Part shown: positions 9,596 to 18,637 of the stretch, piece after piece
How the letters are laid out: every line of letters begins with the position of its first letter
How positions within the stretch are numbered: the first letter of the stretch is position 1
Origin: Thioclava sediminum
GTDB lineage: Bacteria; Pseudomonadota; Alphaproteobacteria; Rhodobacterales; Rhodobacteraceae
NCBI RefSeq assembly: GCF_002020355.1
Contig: NZ_MPZV01000004.1
Span: 62,001-126,000 of the forward strand
DNA length: 64,000 nt
Reading direction: 5' to 3'
Made by a program: the position numbers and the translations under genes
The notes under the pieces: generated by a model
What the model was told of the DNA's origin: nothing
The model's input: only the letters and a program-made list of their open reading frames with translations
Database searches by the model: none

Positions 9596-12543
9596 GACAC
9601 GTCCTCCCCCTCGGCCTCATCGGTGACATCCCATTCCCCGAAGCGCGAGACCTGATCGTAATCCGTCCGGGCGCGCGCTTTTTGCGGGGCGCGCCGCGCG
9701 GTGAAGCCCTGCGTCGGCTCGAAATAGCGCGCGATCAGTTTGCGGAATTTCTCCCAACTCTCCTCGGGCGTCTCGCTGCGATCACCGGATTTACCCTTGA
9801 TCTGCGTGGTGGCGCCGTCGCCGCCGAGCCGCACATAGGACATGCCCGCGACCTCGCGTGGCCCGATCGCCTCGAAGGCCCCGCGCCCGACCATCGCGGC
9901 CTCCAGAAGCATCTGCTTGTTGAAGGCCATCACCTCCCGCTCGGAAGGCGGCGTGCCAGTTTTGTAATCGTAGATCCACGCGCGCCCGTCTTCGAGAATG
10001 TCGATCCGGTCGGGTTTCGCGGTCAGCGCAAAAAGCGGGTTTTGCAGTGAAACAGAGCCTTTTTTCTCCACCACCATGGGCGCACCCTGCGCGCGACGCT
10101 CGGCCTCGGCCCGGCAGAAAGTCTCGGCGATCCCCCGGACCCTTGCGAGCCAGATGCGCTGCGCACTGGGCCAAGGAATTTCCCGGAGCATCACCTCCTC
10201 GGCGATCTCCATCAGACGTGCCTGCGCCGCCTCGATGGTCGCGGTCTCGTCATAGGTCTTCACGAAGGTTTCGACGATTTGGTGCAGCACCTGACCGCGC
10301 AGCAAAGCGTCGGGTTCGGGGCGCAGCGGATCGAGGGCGCGCAGCTTCAGGATGCGCTTCGCGTAGATGTCGTAGGGGTCGCGGATCAGCGTCTCGATCG
10401 CGGTGACCGGCAATTCGCGCGGGCGCACATCGACCGGCGGGCGCGGCGACGGGCGTTTGGCGGGCTCAAGCGTGATCCGCGGCGTCTCGAGCGCGTCCGC
10501 CAGATCGAGCCAGCGTTTGCCGCGCCCGCGCATTTCTTCCAGCGCCTCGGTGCCGCCTTGATCGGGCAGGCCGTCCACTAGATTCAAGAGACGATTGAGC
10601 CAGCGCGACGGGATCGTCTGCGCCTCCGCGTCGCGTGCGCAACGCGACAGGATCACTTGCGGCCCGGCAACCGCCTGCTGGAAGTCATGCGCCGAGAGGC
10701 CGACCTGCCGTTCGGGCAGTAACAGACCCGATTCCAGCCGCATTTGACGGCTGAACCACGGATCGGGCGCGGGCGCTTCGGGCCAGCTTCCCTCGTTCAA
10801 CCCGCCACAGATCACCAGCTCGGCCCCCTGCGCGCGCGCTTCCAGCGTCCCCCAGATCGCGATCAATGGATGCGCCGCGAGTGTCTGCCGCACGAGCCCG
10901 CTCTGAAGGTGTCGATTGACCAGATCGGCGTAATCGAGCGCGCCAAGATGCCCGCCGAAGCCGGACTGGCTGCGCAGATCCTCCATCAAGCGGCGCGCCT
11001 CGCGCCCCGCCGCCTCGCGCCAGAGCTCGCTGGTCTCGGTCGCGGCACTGGGTCCGGCGGCGATCCGTTCGGCGAGCCGGAAATGCTGTTCCACGTAATC
11101 TGTCAGCGCGGCCGCGGGGGGTGCCGCGAAATCCTCGAGAATATCGCAGAGCCACTGCGCCCAGGGTTCCCGTGAATCAGGGTCTTTTTCAGCCCATTTC
11201 GTGAGACTCTCGCGATCCGGGAACGCGGGCCCATAGCGGCGCAGGCGCAGCTCCAGCTCGCGCGTATTGCGCAGATGCGGCCCGCGCTCCTCCTCGCCGG
11301 TCGCGGTCAGCGGATGTTTCAGCAGCGCGATCAGGTCGGCGATCGCGACCGGACGCGCCCGCATCGCCGCGATCTGCCGCAGGAACCGGCCCGGCGCGGT
11401 CTGCTGCAGTGGCTGCCCCGCACTGTCGTCCGGCACGATCCCCCACCGGTCGAGCGCCGCCGACACGCGGCGCGCCAGAAGACGATCGGGCGTGATCAGA
11501 GCCGAACTGACGCCCCGCTCGACCGCGTCGCGCAGCGCGAGCGCGATTGACAGCGCCTCATGGCGCGGATCGCGCGCTTCGATCAGCGACAGCCCCTGAC
11601 AGGCAGGAACGAGCGGCCCCAGCCCAGCGCCTTCACGCCGCCATTGATCGGTGACCGGCGCCGGCCGCAGCGCCAGCGAAAGGAGGCGGTTGCGGCCCGG
11701 GTCCGGCGCGGTGATTTGGTCCCAATCTACGACGTCCTCCGCCGAAAGCCCGAGCTTGTCGAGCAAGCTGCGATAGCGGAACTGCGGGTGGTCTTCGAGC
11801 GGAAACGGGCCGGAATAGAGACAATCCCACGCCGCTTGGGTCATGTCGCGATCGAACCCGGGAAGAACGATCGACCCGTTTTCCAACCGCGCGACCGCCT
11901 GCATGAAGAGCGAGGTCGCCCCATGCGAACCGGTCGAGCCTGCGACGATCACCGGATCAGCGGGCGGGGTCTCGCGCCAACGCTCGATCACAGCCTCCAC
12001 GACCATCCGCTGGCGGCTCTCGCGGTCCAGCTCGGCGTCGTTGTCGAAATAGCGGGCGATAATGCGGATGAAGCGTAGGCTCTCCTGCCAGTGCCGGGCG
12101 TGGGTTTCGGTCAGTTCCAGCTGGTCGAGATCGTCGATATGGACGCCCTCGCTCTGCATCTCGGCAAGAAGAGAATACAGGCTCTCGGCCAGCGCGAATT
12201 GGCTCGCACCCGCCTCGAATTCGGGCATGGCGCGGGTGAGTTGCTCGACGAACTGGGCCAGTTCGAGCTTGCGGCGCAGCGGGGGCACGGGCAGCGGCAG
12301 ACCCGCGAGCGGGTCGGCCCCGAGATCGCTCACCAGCAGGAGCCGCGGCAGATAGAGCGCGCCGCTTTCGAGAAAGACTTCCCGCACGCGGCGGCGCATC
12401 CGCCCGGAGTTCAGATAGAGCGTGACCCGGGCCAGCGCCTCGGGCGGCTGATCGGCAAAGCGCGCGCGCAGGCCAGCAACCAAGGCGCGGGGAAAATCGA
12501 CGCCGGGCGGGAGGGCGTAGACGGAGGCGATGTCCTCACTCAT
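9592..12543 (-). CDS. addB: Double-strand-break repair nuclease AddB
   Basis: 983 residues from the ATG at 12543 (MSEDIASVYALPPG), chosen because GAGG lies about 10 bases upstream and the stop of murU overlaps it by 8 bp. A longer frame runs back into murU and is unlikely. The protein has the degenerate helicase fold and a C-terminal nuclease block with AWIYDYKTGTPP (D-x-K). I did not see the four-cysteine iron-sulfur pattern of Bacillus AddB, which fits the alphaproteobacterial subfamily. It partners AddA, whose gene follows with a 4-bp overlap. Confidence 0.93.
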   Translation of the reverse strand: MSEDIASVYALPPGVDFPRALVAGLRARFADQPPEALARVTLYLNSGRMRRRVREVFLESGALYLPRLLLVSDLGADPLAGLPLPVPPLRRKLELAQFVEQLTRAMPEFEAGASQFALAESLYSLLAEMQSEGVHIDDLDQLELTETHARHWQESLRFIRIIARYFDNDAELDRESRQRMVVEAVIERWRETPPADPVIVAGSTGSHGATSLFMQAVARLENGSIVLPGFDRDMTQAAWDCLYSGPFPLEDHPQFRYRSLLDKLGLSAEDVVDWDQITAPDPGRNRLLSLALRPAPVTDQWRREGAGLGPLVPACQGLSLIEARDPRHEALSIALALRDAVERGVSSALITPDRLLARRVSAALDRWGIVPDDSAGQPLQQTAPGRFLRQIAAMRARPVAIADLIALLKHPLTATGEEERGPHLRNTRELELRLRRYGPAFPDRESLTKWAEKDPDSREPWAQWLCDILEDFAAPPAAALTDYVEQHFRLAERIAAGPSAATETSELWREAAGREARRLMEDLRSQSGFGGHLGALDYADLVNRHLQSGLVRQTLAAHPLIAIWGTLEARAQGAELVICGGLNEGSWPEAPAPDPWFSRQMRLESGLLLPERQVGLSAHDFQQAVAGPQVILSRCARDAEAQTIPSRWLNRLLNLVDGLPDQGGTEALEEMRGRGKRWLDLADALETPRITLEPAKRPSPRPPVDVRPRELPVTAIETLIRDPYDIYAKRILKLRALDPLRPEPDALLRGQVLHQIVETFVKTYDETATIEAAQARLMEIAEEVMLREIPWPSAQRIWLARVRGIAETFCRAEAERRAQGAPMVVEKKGSVSLQNPLFALTAKPDRIDILEDGRAWIYDYKTGTPPSEREVMAFNKQMLLEAAMVGRGAFEAIGPREVAGMSYVRLGGDGATTQIKGKSGDRSETPEESWEKFRKLIARYFEPTQGFTARRAPQKARARTDYDQVSRFGEWDVTDEAEGEDVS

Positions 12544-13219
12544 CGAGCATCGCCTCGGCCAAAGGAATGGATTCGGGACGCCCGACATCGCACCACCCCC
12601 CGTCATGCACGAGACCGAAGACGCGCCCCGCCGCGATCATCTCATCCCACAGGATGTTCAGCGAGAAGCTCCGCTCGGAAATAGACCCTATTCCAGCGGG
12701 ATTCAGCATTTGCGCACCGGTATAGACATAGCCCGGCCCGCGCGTCAGGCGGCCGGTCTCGTCCATCGTGAAATCGCCCGCGCCCGCATGTCCGCGTGCA
12801 TTTTCGGGCCGCACCAGCATCAGAAGCGCCGACATCTCATTGGGCCGCCACGCCTCGCGCAGCCGGGCCACGGGGTTCTCGCCGCGCCAGACGGCATCGG
12901 TGTTGAGCGTCATCACGGGCCCCTCACCCAGCAGCGGCAGCGCCTTACGCAGCCCGCCGCCGGTTTCCAGAATTTCGTCGCGCTCGTCCGAGATCGCGAC
13001 GTCCTGCCCGGCCAGATGCGCGACCACCTGATCGGCGAGGTAATGCACATTGGCCACCAGCCGCCGCGCCCCGCCCGCCCGGGCAAGATCAAGCGCGTGA
13101 TCGATCAGGGGACGCCCGGCGACCTCGATCATTGGTTTGGGCCGGGTTTGCGTCAGCGCGCCCATGCGCGTGCCGAAACCGGCGGCGAAGAGCATCAAGG
13201 CGTCGGGCTGGTCGGGCAT
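12536..13219 (-). CDS. murU: N-acetylmuramate-1-phosphate uridylyltransferase
   Basis: A 227-residue nucleotidyltransferase. The N-terminal signature AAGFGTRMGALTQTRPKPM (residues 12-30) holds the pyrophosphorylase glycine loop, Arg and Lys. Asn-Thr-Asp in TLNTDAVW supplies the metal-binding aspartate. Its place next to the sugar-kinase gene amgK identifies it as the MurU type: it turns MurNAc-1-P into UDP-MurNAc in a cell-wall recycling route that bypasses MurA and can confer intrinsic fosfomycin resistance in other bacteria. The start overlaps amgK by 25 bp and the stop overlaps addB by 8 bp. A perfect copy of the dispersed palindrome lies at 12680-12692 and uses a rare ATA codon. Confidence 0.85.
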   Translation of the reverse strand: MPDQPDALMLFAAGFGTRMGALTQTRPKPMIEVAGRPLIDHALDLARAGGARRLVANVHYLADQVVAHLAGQDVAISDERDEILETGGGLRKALPLLGEGPVMTLNTDAVWRGENPVARLREAWRPNEMSALLMLVRPENARGHAGAGDFTMDETGRLTRGPGYVYTGAQMLNPAGIGSISERSFSLNILWDEMIAAGRVFGLVHDGGWCDVGRPESIPLAEAMLDE

Positions 13220-14190
13220 TTTCGTCTCAAATCAGAAATCAAATTCGGGTCGGGCGCAGGATAGGCAGCGTGGAACAGCTCCGCCAGATCGGCAAGCGCG
13301 GGATCGGCGAGGTTACGCGAGATATAGGCGTAAACGCGGGGCATATACTCAAGATATTGCGGTTTTCCGTCTCGAATGGTCAGCCGTGCGAAGATACCGA
13401 GGATCCGCAGCGCGCGTTGCAGGCCGAGCAGCCGGTAGGCGAGCTGGAACGCGCCCGGATCGGTCGTGGTCAGCGCGCAGTAATGGGCGATCTCGGCTGT
13501 CTCGACCCGCGGGCTCACATCTCGGCGCGCGTCCTGCAGCGCGGAGACCAGATCATATGCGGGATGGGCGCGCAGCGCGTCCTGATAGTCGAGAAGCCCC
13601 AGGCGGCGCAGGCTCGGGCGATCCAGCAGAATGATGTTCTCCGCGTGGAAATCGCGCAGGCATAGAACCGGCTTCCACGCCGGAAGAGTGTCGAATTTAT
13701 CGGCAATCGCCTGTTTGAGCGCATCCGCGGCAGCCCGGTCCGTGCAGGGGTAGAACTCGAGCACCAAATCCAGCAGGTCGGCGAGCGCGGGGCCATCCAG
13801 CAGCGGCAGATCCTCGGGTGGCGGGTGGCGGGGCATATCGGCGAGGAATTCGGTGATCAGAGCGTAGAGCGCAGGCTCGTCCTCGGGCGTCGCGTCGAGG
13901 TGGCGAGCCGCGAGCGCATCGCCGAAATCTTCGAGCAGCAACAGGCCCGCCGCATCGTCGCGCGCGAGCACATTCGGCGTGGAAAAACCGGCCTCGGCGA
14001 GCCAATAGCCAATGCGGGTGAAGCGGGCGATCTCGGCCCCGTCGGGCGCTTTCATCAAGACGGCGCGATCTGCGCCGCGGGTCAGGCGTTCGTAGCTGCG
14101 GGCGGAGGCATCTCCGGCGAGCGGGCGGCGGCTGGCGTCGTGCCACCCGGCAGCGGTGAGGAAGCTTTGAACCTCGGCTTCGTCAGCCAT
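13195..14190 (-). CDS. amgK: N-acetylmuramate/N-acetylglucosamine kinase
   Basis: 331 residues from ATG 14190 (MADEAEVQSF). This start overlaps the tsaE stop by 8 bp and gives the usual family length; a longer frame exists but has no reason to be used. It is an aminoglycoside-phosphotransferase-fold kinase. The catalytic loop is LCLRDFHAENIILL and the metal-binding motif is LLDYQDA. AmgK phosphorylates the anomeric hydroxyl of MurNAc or GlcNAc released during wall turnover, and MurU then uses the product. The tsaE-amgK-murU order is common in alphaproteobacteria. Confidence 0.87.
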   Translation of the reverse strand: MADEAEVQSFLTAAGWHDASRRPLAGDASARSYERLTRGADRAVLMKAPDGAEIARFTRIGYWLAEAGFSTPNVLARDDAAGLLLLEDFGDALAARHLDATPEDEPALYALITEFLADMPRHPPPEDLPLLDGPALADLLDLVLEFYPCTDRAAADALKQAIADKFDTLPAWKPVLCLRDFHAENIILLDRPSLRRLGLLDYQDALRAHPAYDLVSALQDARRDVSPRVETAEIAHYCALTTTDPGAFQLAYRLLGLQRALRILGIFARLTIRDGKPQYLEYMPRVYAYISRNLADPALADLAELFHAAYPAPDPNLISDLRRKCPTSPTP

Positions 14191-14677
14191 TCCACGCCTC
14201 CAGAACCTGCCGCGAAAGAGGCGTATTCGTCTCGAAACAGACCCTTCGCGCCGCGCCGTCTTCGGTTTGCTCAAACCGCAACCGAAGCGCCCCTTTCGGC
14301 GCGGCCGAGCCGAGCCGGTCGGGCCATTCGATCAGGCAAATCGCTGAGTCGAAGGCTGCATCCAGCCCGAGCTCGAGAACCTCGTTAGGATCGGTGAGCC
14401 GATAGAGGTCGGCATGCCAGATTTCGCAATCGGCCTCGTAGGTCTGGACCAGCGTGAAGGTCGGCGAGGGCACATGTTCTGCCACGCCGAGCCGCGTCTG
14501 GATCAGGGCGCGCGCAAAATGGGTCTTCCCGGCGCCGATCTGACCGTCGAGCAGGAGCACATCGCCCGGCCCGGCGAATTCGGCAAAGAGCGCGCCAAGC
14601 CGCTCCGTCGCCTCGGGATCGGGGAGATCGAGGCAGGGCATTTCGCTGGAAACGGGGGCGTGCGTCGGCGCGGGCAT
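14183..14677 (-). CDS. tsaE: tRNA t6A biosynthesis ATPase TsaE
   Basis: A 164-residue P-loop protein with Walker A GQIGAGKT at residues 45-52. The block VPSPTFTLVQTYE is followed by the HADLYRL motif. TsaE hydrolyses ATP in the TsaB-TsaD-TsaE complex that completes threonylcarbamoyl-adenosine on ANN-decoding tRNAs. tsaD lies in the same window at 46950-48044. A weak copy of the dispersed motif at 14236-14248 uses AGG for arginine. The gene lies 40 bp downstream of divL and overlaps amgK. Confidence 0.95.
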   Translation of the reverse strand: MPAPTHAPVSSEMPCLDLPDPEATERLGALFAEFAGPGDVLLLDGQIGAGKTHFARALIQTRLGVAEHVPSPTFTLVQTYEADCEIWHADLYRLTDPNEVLELGLDAAFDSAICLIEWPDRLGSAAPKGALRLRFEQTEDGAARRVCFETNTPLSRQVLEAWNG

Positions 14678-14717
14678 GGCTCGGTTCTAGCGCGCCGATC
14701 GCCCCTTTGCCAAGCGG

Positions 14718-16322
14718 CTAGCCTTGCTGCGCGACGGCGGTGCCCGTCTGACGTGGCGGCGGCTTGCTGGAAGCTGCGTCGACACGGAAACGCAGGAGAA
14801 ACGCCCCGCCCGAAAGCGTCTCGAGCTGGCAGGTCACATGCCGCCCGTCGAGCAGGGTGATCTCTTCGGTCAGGTTCTCGCGCGCGCCGATTTCCCGGGC
14901 GAGATTTTGCAGCCACGACCAGAAGGCGCTGGGTTCGGCGCGCGCCTGCCATTGCTTCACCGCGTCGAGCAGGGTCACCCGGCCCAGCGTCGCCTCCGGC
15001 TCGACACCCCAGAGCGCGCCATAGGCGGCATTCGCCATCGCCAATTCGCCCGAGGGGCGGAACACCGCGATCGCGTCGCCGACCCGGTCGAACACCTCCT
15101 GAGACATCTCGATTTCACCACGAAACTGACGGGTTAGAGACGTTTCGGACGAAATATCCTCGAACAGGAACGCCACCGCACCGTCGGGATGCGGGCGTCC
15201 GGTGACGCGATAGGTCTGCCCGCCCGGCAGGTTCCAGGTTTCGGCGTGAAAGCCGGAGGCGGCGGCCTGCTCCAGCTCTGTCATTTCCTGCCGCCAGCTT
15301 CGGTAATCCTTCGGCTCGGGCATCATCTTGGTTTCGCGCAGCCTGTCGAGAAAGGCGTAGAGCGTCGGGCGCGTGGCGAGGAATTCCGGCCCGAGCTGCA
15401 GAAGGTCGCTCAGCGCGGGATTGAACAGCCGCAGCTGCCGGTCCCGGTCGAAAATCGCAAGCCCGATCGGCAGGTCGGCGAAGGTCTTGGTCAGGGTCTG
15501 GACGAAATCGCGCAACGCTTTCTCGGCCCGCACGGCAGCGTCGGCGGGGAGGGCGAAATGCAGCGTGCCGCGTTCGAGAACGACGGAGTGACAGTCGAAC
15601 CATGTCGCGGCCTCGGTGTCGCTCCGCGCGGCGGGGCCAATCTCCAGACGATGCGGCCCGCCCCCGTCGAATGCGTCGGGCGGCAGCGTGAACAGGCTCG
15701 GCAGCGGCCATCCAAACCCCTCTTCGCCCACATCGAAAGCCCCTGCGCGCACGAGATAGGCTCTGTTTGCCCAGCTCAGTTCACCCCCCTTCTCGGTTCG
15801 CCAGATCAGAACCGGCGACCGGTCGAGCGTCGTGCGCATCATCTCCAATTCGTCTTCCATCGCGCGGAAAGAGAGACTGTCGATGCGCTGGCCCTGCCCC
15901 TCCCCTTCGGGATCGACGAGGGTGATCCGCGCCAGACCGTTGAAGTTCTCGACGGTGAGGCGAAGCCGGGGCTTGTCGGTGGCACTCGCAACCTCGGTCA
16001 TCTCAAGCCGCCCGAGATCGGCGAGCTGGCCGATGCGGGACTGAAATTCGGGAAAGCGCGGCGCGGCGAACGCGGTGAACCGTGTCCAATCGCTCGCCCC
16101 GATGGGCATCGATTCCAGCAAGCGCCGCGCGGGGGGCGTTGCATCCACAAGCGCCTCGTCGTCGAACAGGAAGGCCACCTCTTCGAGGTCTTCCTGCGCG
16201 GCGGGGGTCAGCCTGCGCCCGGGCGCGCGGCCCACGGCGAGCCATGTCAGCAGCAACGCGACCAAGGCCGCGCCCACCGAAGTAAGCGCAATCATCGCCG
16301 CCTCGAGCCATGCAGTCCCCAT
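14718..16322 (-). CDS. divL: DivL-type PAS-domain cell-cycle regulator without kinase domain
   Basis: A 534-residue protein. An N-terminal membrane segment (residues ~8-28) is followed by several PAS-like regions. One is around DRSPVLIWRTEKGGELSWAN, one around FADLPIGLAIFDRDRQLRLF, and one around VFDRVGDAIAVFRPSGELAM. There is no H-box and no HATPase domain; the chain ends shortly after the last PAS. In Caulobacter and relatives divL sits beside tsaE, and Rhodobacteraceae DivL proteins are known as PAS proteins that act in the CckA-ChpT-CtrA pathway (in R. capsulatus also in gene transfer agent production). Position plus architecture support this name. A perfect CtrA box lies 51 bp upstream. 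Confidence 0.75.
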   Translation of the reverse strand: MGTAWLEAAMIALTSVGAALVALLLTWLAVGRAPGRRLTPAAQEDLEEVAFLFDDEALVDATPPARRLLESMPIGASDWTRFTAFAAPRFPEFQSRIGQLADLGRLEMTEVASATDKPRLRLTVENFNGLARITLVDPEGEGQGQRIDSLSFRAMEDELEMMRTTLDRSPVLIWRTEKGGELSWANRAYLVRAGAFDVGEEGFGWPLPSLFTLPPDAFDGGGPHRLEIGPAARSDTEAATWFDCHSVVLERGTLHFALPADAAVRAEKALRDFVQTLTKTFADLPIGLAIFDRDRQLRLFNPALSDLLQLGPEFLATRPTLYAFLDRLRETKMMPEPKDYRSWRQEMTELEQAAASGFHAETWNLPGGQTYRVTGRPHPDGAVAFLFEDISSETSLTRQFRGEIEMSQEVFDRVGDAIAVFRPSGELAMANAAYGALWGVEPEATLGRVTLLDAVKQWQARAEPSAFWSWLQNLAREIGARENLTEEITLLDGRHVTCQLETLSGGAFLLRFRVDAASSKPPPRQTGTAVAQQG

Positions 16323-16372
16323 GTCTTTCGGCCTCTCAAACCTGTCCCCAGGCCGAGGGTGCGAAAGATTCG

Positions 16373-16387
16373 TTAACTCAGCGTTAA
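16373..16387 (-). promoter_or_regulatory. CtrA box upstream of divL
   Basis: The sequence TTAA-N7-TTAA (TTAA at 16373-16376 and 16384-16387, each followed by C on the plus strand) is a full match to the CtrA binding consensus. It lies in the 100-bp gap between the end of regB and the start of divL, so divL is the only gene it could sensibly control. No clear -10 was identified. Confidence 0.7.
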
Positions 16388-16422
16388 CTTCGCTCGGGGA
16401 GCGGCAAGAGAGGTGAAGGCGA

Positions 16423-17805
16423 TCAGACCGCGATCGGCTGGTTCAGCCCAAGACCCGCATCGTCCCGCGCAAGAAGGCGAGACGCAGGCCAGACGACCTC
16501 CACAACCGCACCGGAGCGCGCGGGCACCGCGGCACCGGGCGCGAAGGGCGCGTCCCCGTTCGAGAAGGTGAGCCGTCCGCCCGTGCGCTCGATCAGGGTC
16601 TTCGCGATGAAGACGCCTAGCCCCATCCCCTCATAGCCCTTGCGCTCCGCCGCATTCGCACGCGGTTGCAGGAAGGGATCGCCGATCCGGTTGAGCACGC
16701 TCGTCGGATAGCCTTTGCCGTCATCGCTGATCCGCACGGTGATCTCTTCATCGTCCCATTCCGCTTCGACCCAAACCGTGGAGTGCGCGAAATCGACGGC
16801 GTTCTGGATGAAATTGCGAAGCGCGTGGATCAGTTCGGGATAGCGGTAGATCGTCGGCTGACGCTCCAGCCCCTCGACGATCGGATGGGCATCGAAGTGA
16901 ATTTCGATCCCACGCTCCATATGCGGGTCCGCCGCTTCGCGCAGAACGGCGACGATGGGCGCGGTCCGCATATGCAGGTCGTCTTTCCCGACCCGGCCCA
17001 TCGAATGGAGAATGTCGCGGCACCGATTGGCCTGCTCGCGGATCAAGAGCGCATCGTCGCGCAGGTCGGGGCTGTCTTCGAGCTCGTCGGCCAGCTCCGA
17101 ACTCACCAGCTTGATCGTTGCGAGCGGCGTGCCCAGCTCATGCGCCGCCGCCGCGACGACCCCGCCCAGATCGGTCAGCTTCTGCTCGCGCGTCAGGGCC
17201 AGCTGGGTCGCGCGCAACGCATCGCCCATGGAGCGCACTTCGCTCGCGACCTTATGCGCATAGGCGCCGAGGAAGGCGACGCCGATGATGATCGACAGCC
17301 AGTAGCCGAATTCGAACACGTCAGGCACGGCGATCACCTCGCCGGTCTTGCTGACCAGCGGCAGATAGACCACGGCGACTATGGAAATCATCACCATCGT
17401 CGAAAGCCCCAGCAAGATCGTCGCAGACCGCTCCAGTGCGGTGGCCGCTATCGTGACCGGCACAAGAATGAGCAGCGCGAAGGGATTGTTCATCCCGCCC
17501 GTAATCGACAGCAAGAGCGCGAGCTGCGCCATGTCGAACATCAGCGTCGCCGCCGCCTCGGGCTGGGTCAGACGCTTGGTGTCGGGAAACAGGAAAATCG
17601 CCACGAGATTGGCCGCGATTGCCGCCGCGACCGTGGCAAGGCACAGCGCCAGATCCAGCGCAATATCATAGACGAAATAGGCGACGAATATTGCGCCAAG
17701 CTGACCCACAATCGCGGTCCAGCGCAGGAAGATCAGCGTCCGGAGGCGCACCCAGTCGTGGTGAATCTCGGCCGGGCCGGGTTGGGCCTCGAGGCGTTGA
17801 GCCAT
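16423..17805 (-). CDS. regB: Redox-sensing histidine kinase RegB (PrrB)
   Basis: 460 residues from ATG 17805 (MAQRLEAQ), the length of Rhodobacter capsulatus RegB; the frame is open further upstream but overlaps the promoter region of senC. Six membrane segments span residues ~25-185. The quinone-binding motif GGMNNPF is at 103-109. The phosphoacceptor His222 lies in AAHELGTPLA, and the redox-active cysteine in EQANRCRDIL is Cys262. Both are offset by three from the known His225/Cys265. The HATPase domain has NFIQNAVDFA and DDGKGYP. RegB phosphorylates RegA when the quinone pool is reduced, controlling respiration, carbon and nitrogen fixation and, where present, photosynthesis. Confidence 0.97.
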   Translation of the reverse strand: MAQRLEAQPGPAEIHHDWVRLRTLIFLRWTAIVGQLGAIFVAYFVYDIALDLALCLATVAAAIAANLVAIFLFPDTKRLTQPEAAATLMFDMAQLALLLSITGGMNNPFALLILVPVTIAATALERSATILLGLSTMVMISIVAVVYLPLVSKTGEVIAVPDVFEFGYWLSIIIGVAFLGAYAHKVASEVRSMGDALRATQLALTREQKLTDLGGVVAAAAHELGTPLATIKLVSSELADELEDSPDLRDDALLIREQANRCRDILHSMGRVGKDDLHMRTAPIVAVLREAADPHMERGIEIHFDAHPIVEGLERQPTIYRYPELIHALRNFIQNAVDFAHSTVWVEAEWDDEEITVRISDDGKGYPTSVLNRIGDPFLQPRANAAERKGYEGMGLGVFIAKTLIERTGGRLTFSNGDAPFAPGAAVPARSGAVVEVVWPASRLLARDDAGLGLNQPIAV

Positions 17806-17910
17806 GTCGTCTCCCGCGTCCAAAGCGCACATCGCCGGAATTGGCGGCATGAAAGCATTGATAATCGGCGCCCGCCGCGCGATCAATGCAGCCGTGAGAG
17901 GAGTGACAAT

Positions 17911-18573
17911 ATGAACCGTATTGCGAAAATTTCCGCTGCCGCCGCGACCGCGATCGTGGTCATCGGCCTGGGCGTCACCTGGTTCGCCGCGACCCGCAGC
18001 AATGACGACGATATTTTCGCGCAGTGCCGGCAAAGCGTCGTCGCAGGCGGCGCGGGCGAAATCGGCGGTCCATTCACTCTGACCGATGAGAACGGCAAGG
18101 AAGTGACGAATACGGATGTGATCACCGAGCCGAGCATTCTCTATTTCGGCTATACCTATTGCCCCGATGTCTGCCCACTCGACAGTGCGCGCAATGCCGA
18201 AGCCGTAAGCCTTCTCGAAAAGCGCGGCTATTCGGTGACGCCGGTCTTCATTTCGGTCGATTCCGCACGCGATACGCCTGAGCTGCTGAAGGAATTCACC
18301 GATCTCATGCATCCGAAAATGATCGGGCTGACCGGCACGCCGGAGCAGATCAAGAAGGTCTCGCAGGAATACCGCACCTATTTCAAAGTGCAGGATCCGG
18401 GCGACCCCTACACGCTGATCGATCACTCGACCCAAAGCTATCTGGTCTTCCCGGACACCGGCTTCGCGGAATACTACAACCGCGACACCACGCCCGAGCA
18501 GATGGCCGACAGCGTCTCCTGTTTCGTCAATGCGTGGAAAAAGGCCAATCCCGACGGCGCAGCCGGAAATTGA
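17911..18573 (+). CDS. senC: SenC/PrrC copper chaperone (SCO1 family)
   Basis: A 220-residue thioredoxin-fold protein anchored by one N-terminal membrane segment (residues ~8-26). The copper ligands are Cys84 and Cys88 in YTYCPDVCP and His172 in LIDHSTQ. SCO proteins deliver copper to the CuA site of cytochrome oxidase and modulate RegB signalling in Rhodobacter. It diverges from regB across a 105-bp intergenic region that must hold both promoters. GAGAGGAG lies upstream of the ATG. regA follows after 64 bp. Confidence 0.96.
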   Translation: MNRIAKISAAAATAIVVIGLGVTWFAATRSNDDDIFAQCRQSVVAGGAGEIGGPFTLTDENGKEVTNTDVITEPSILYFGYTYCPDVCPLDSARNAEAVSLLEKRGYSVTPVFISVDSARDTPELLKEFTDLMHPKMIGLTGTPEQIKKVSQEYRTYFKVQDPGDPYTLIDHSTQSYLVFPDTGFAEYYNRDTTPEQMADSVSCFVNAWKKANPDGAAGN

Positions 18574-18637
18574 CCGAACAAGCGCAACAGCTTAAAACAA
18601 ATCCAAGCGTCAAACTCGGCGAGAGGGAGTTACGATA

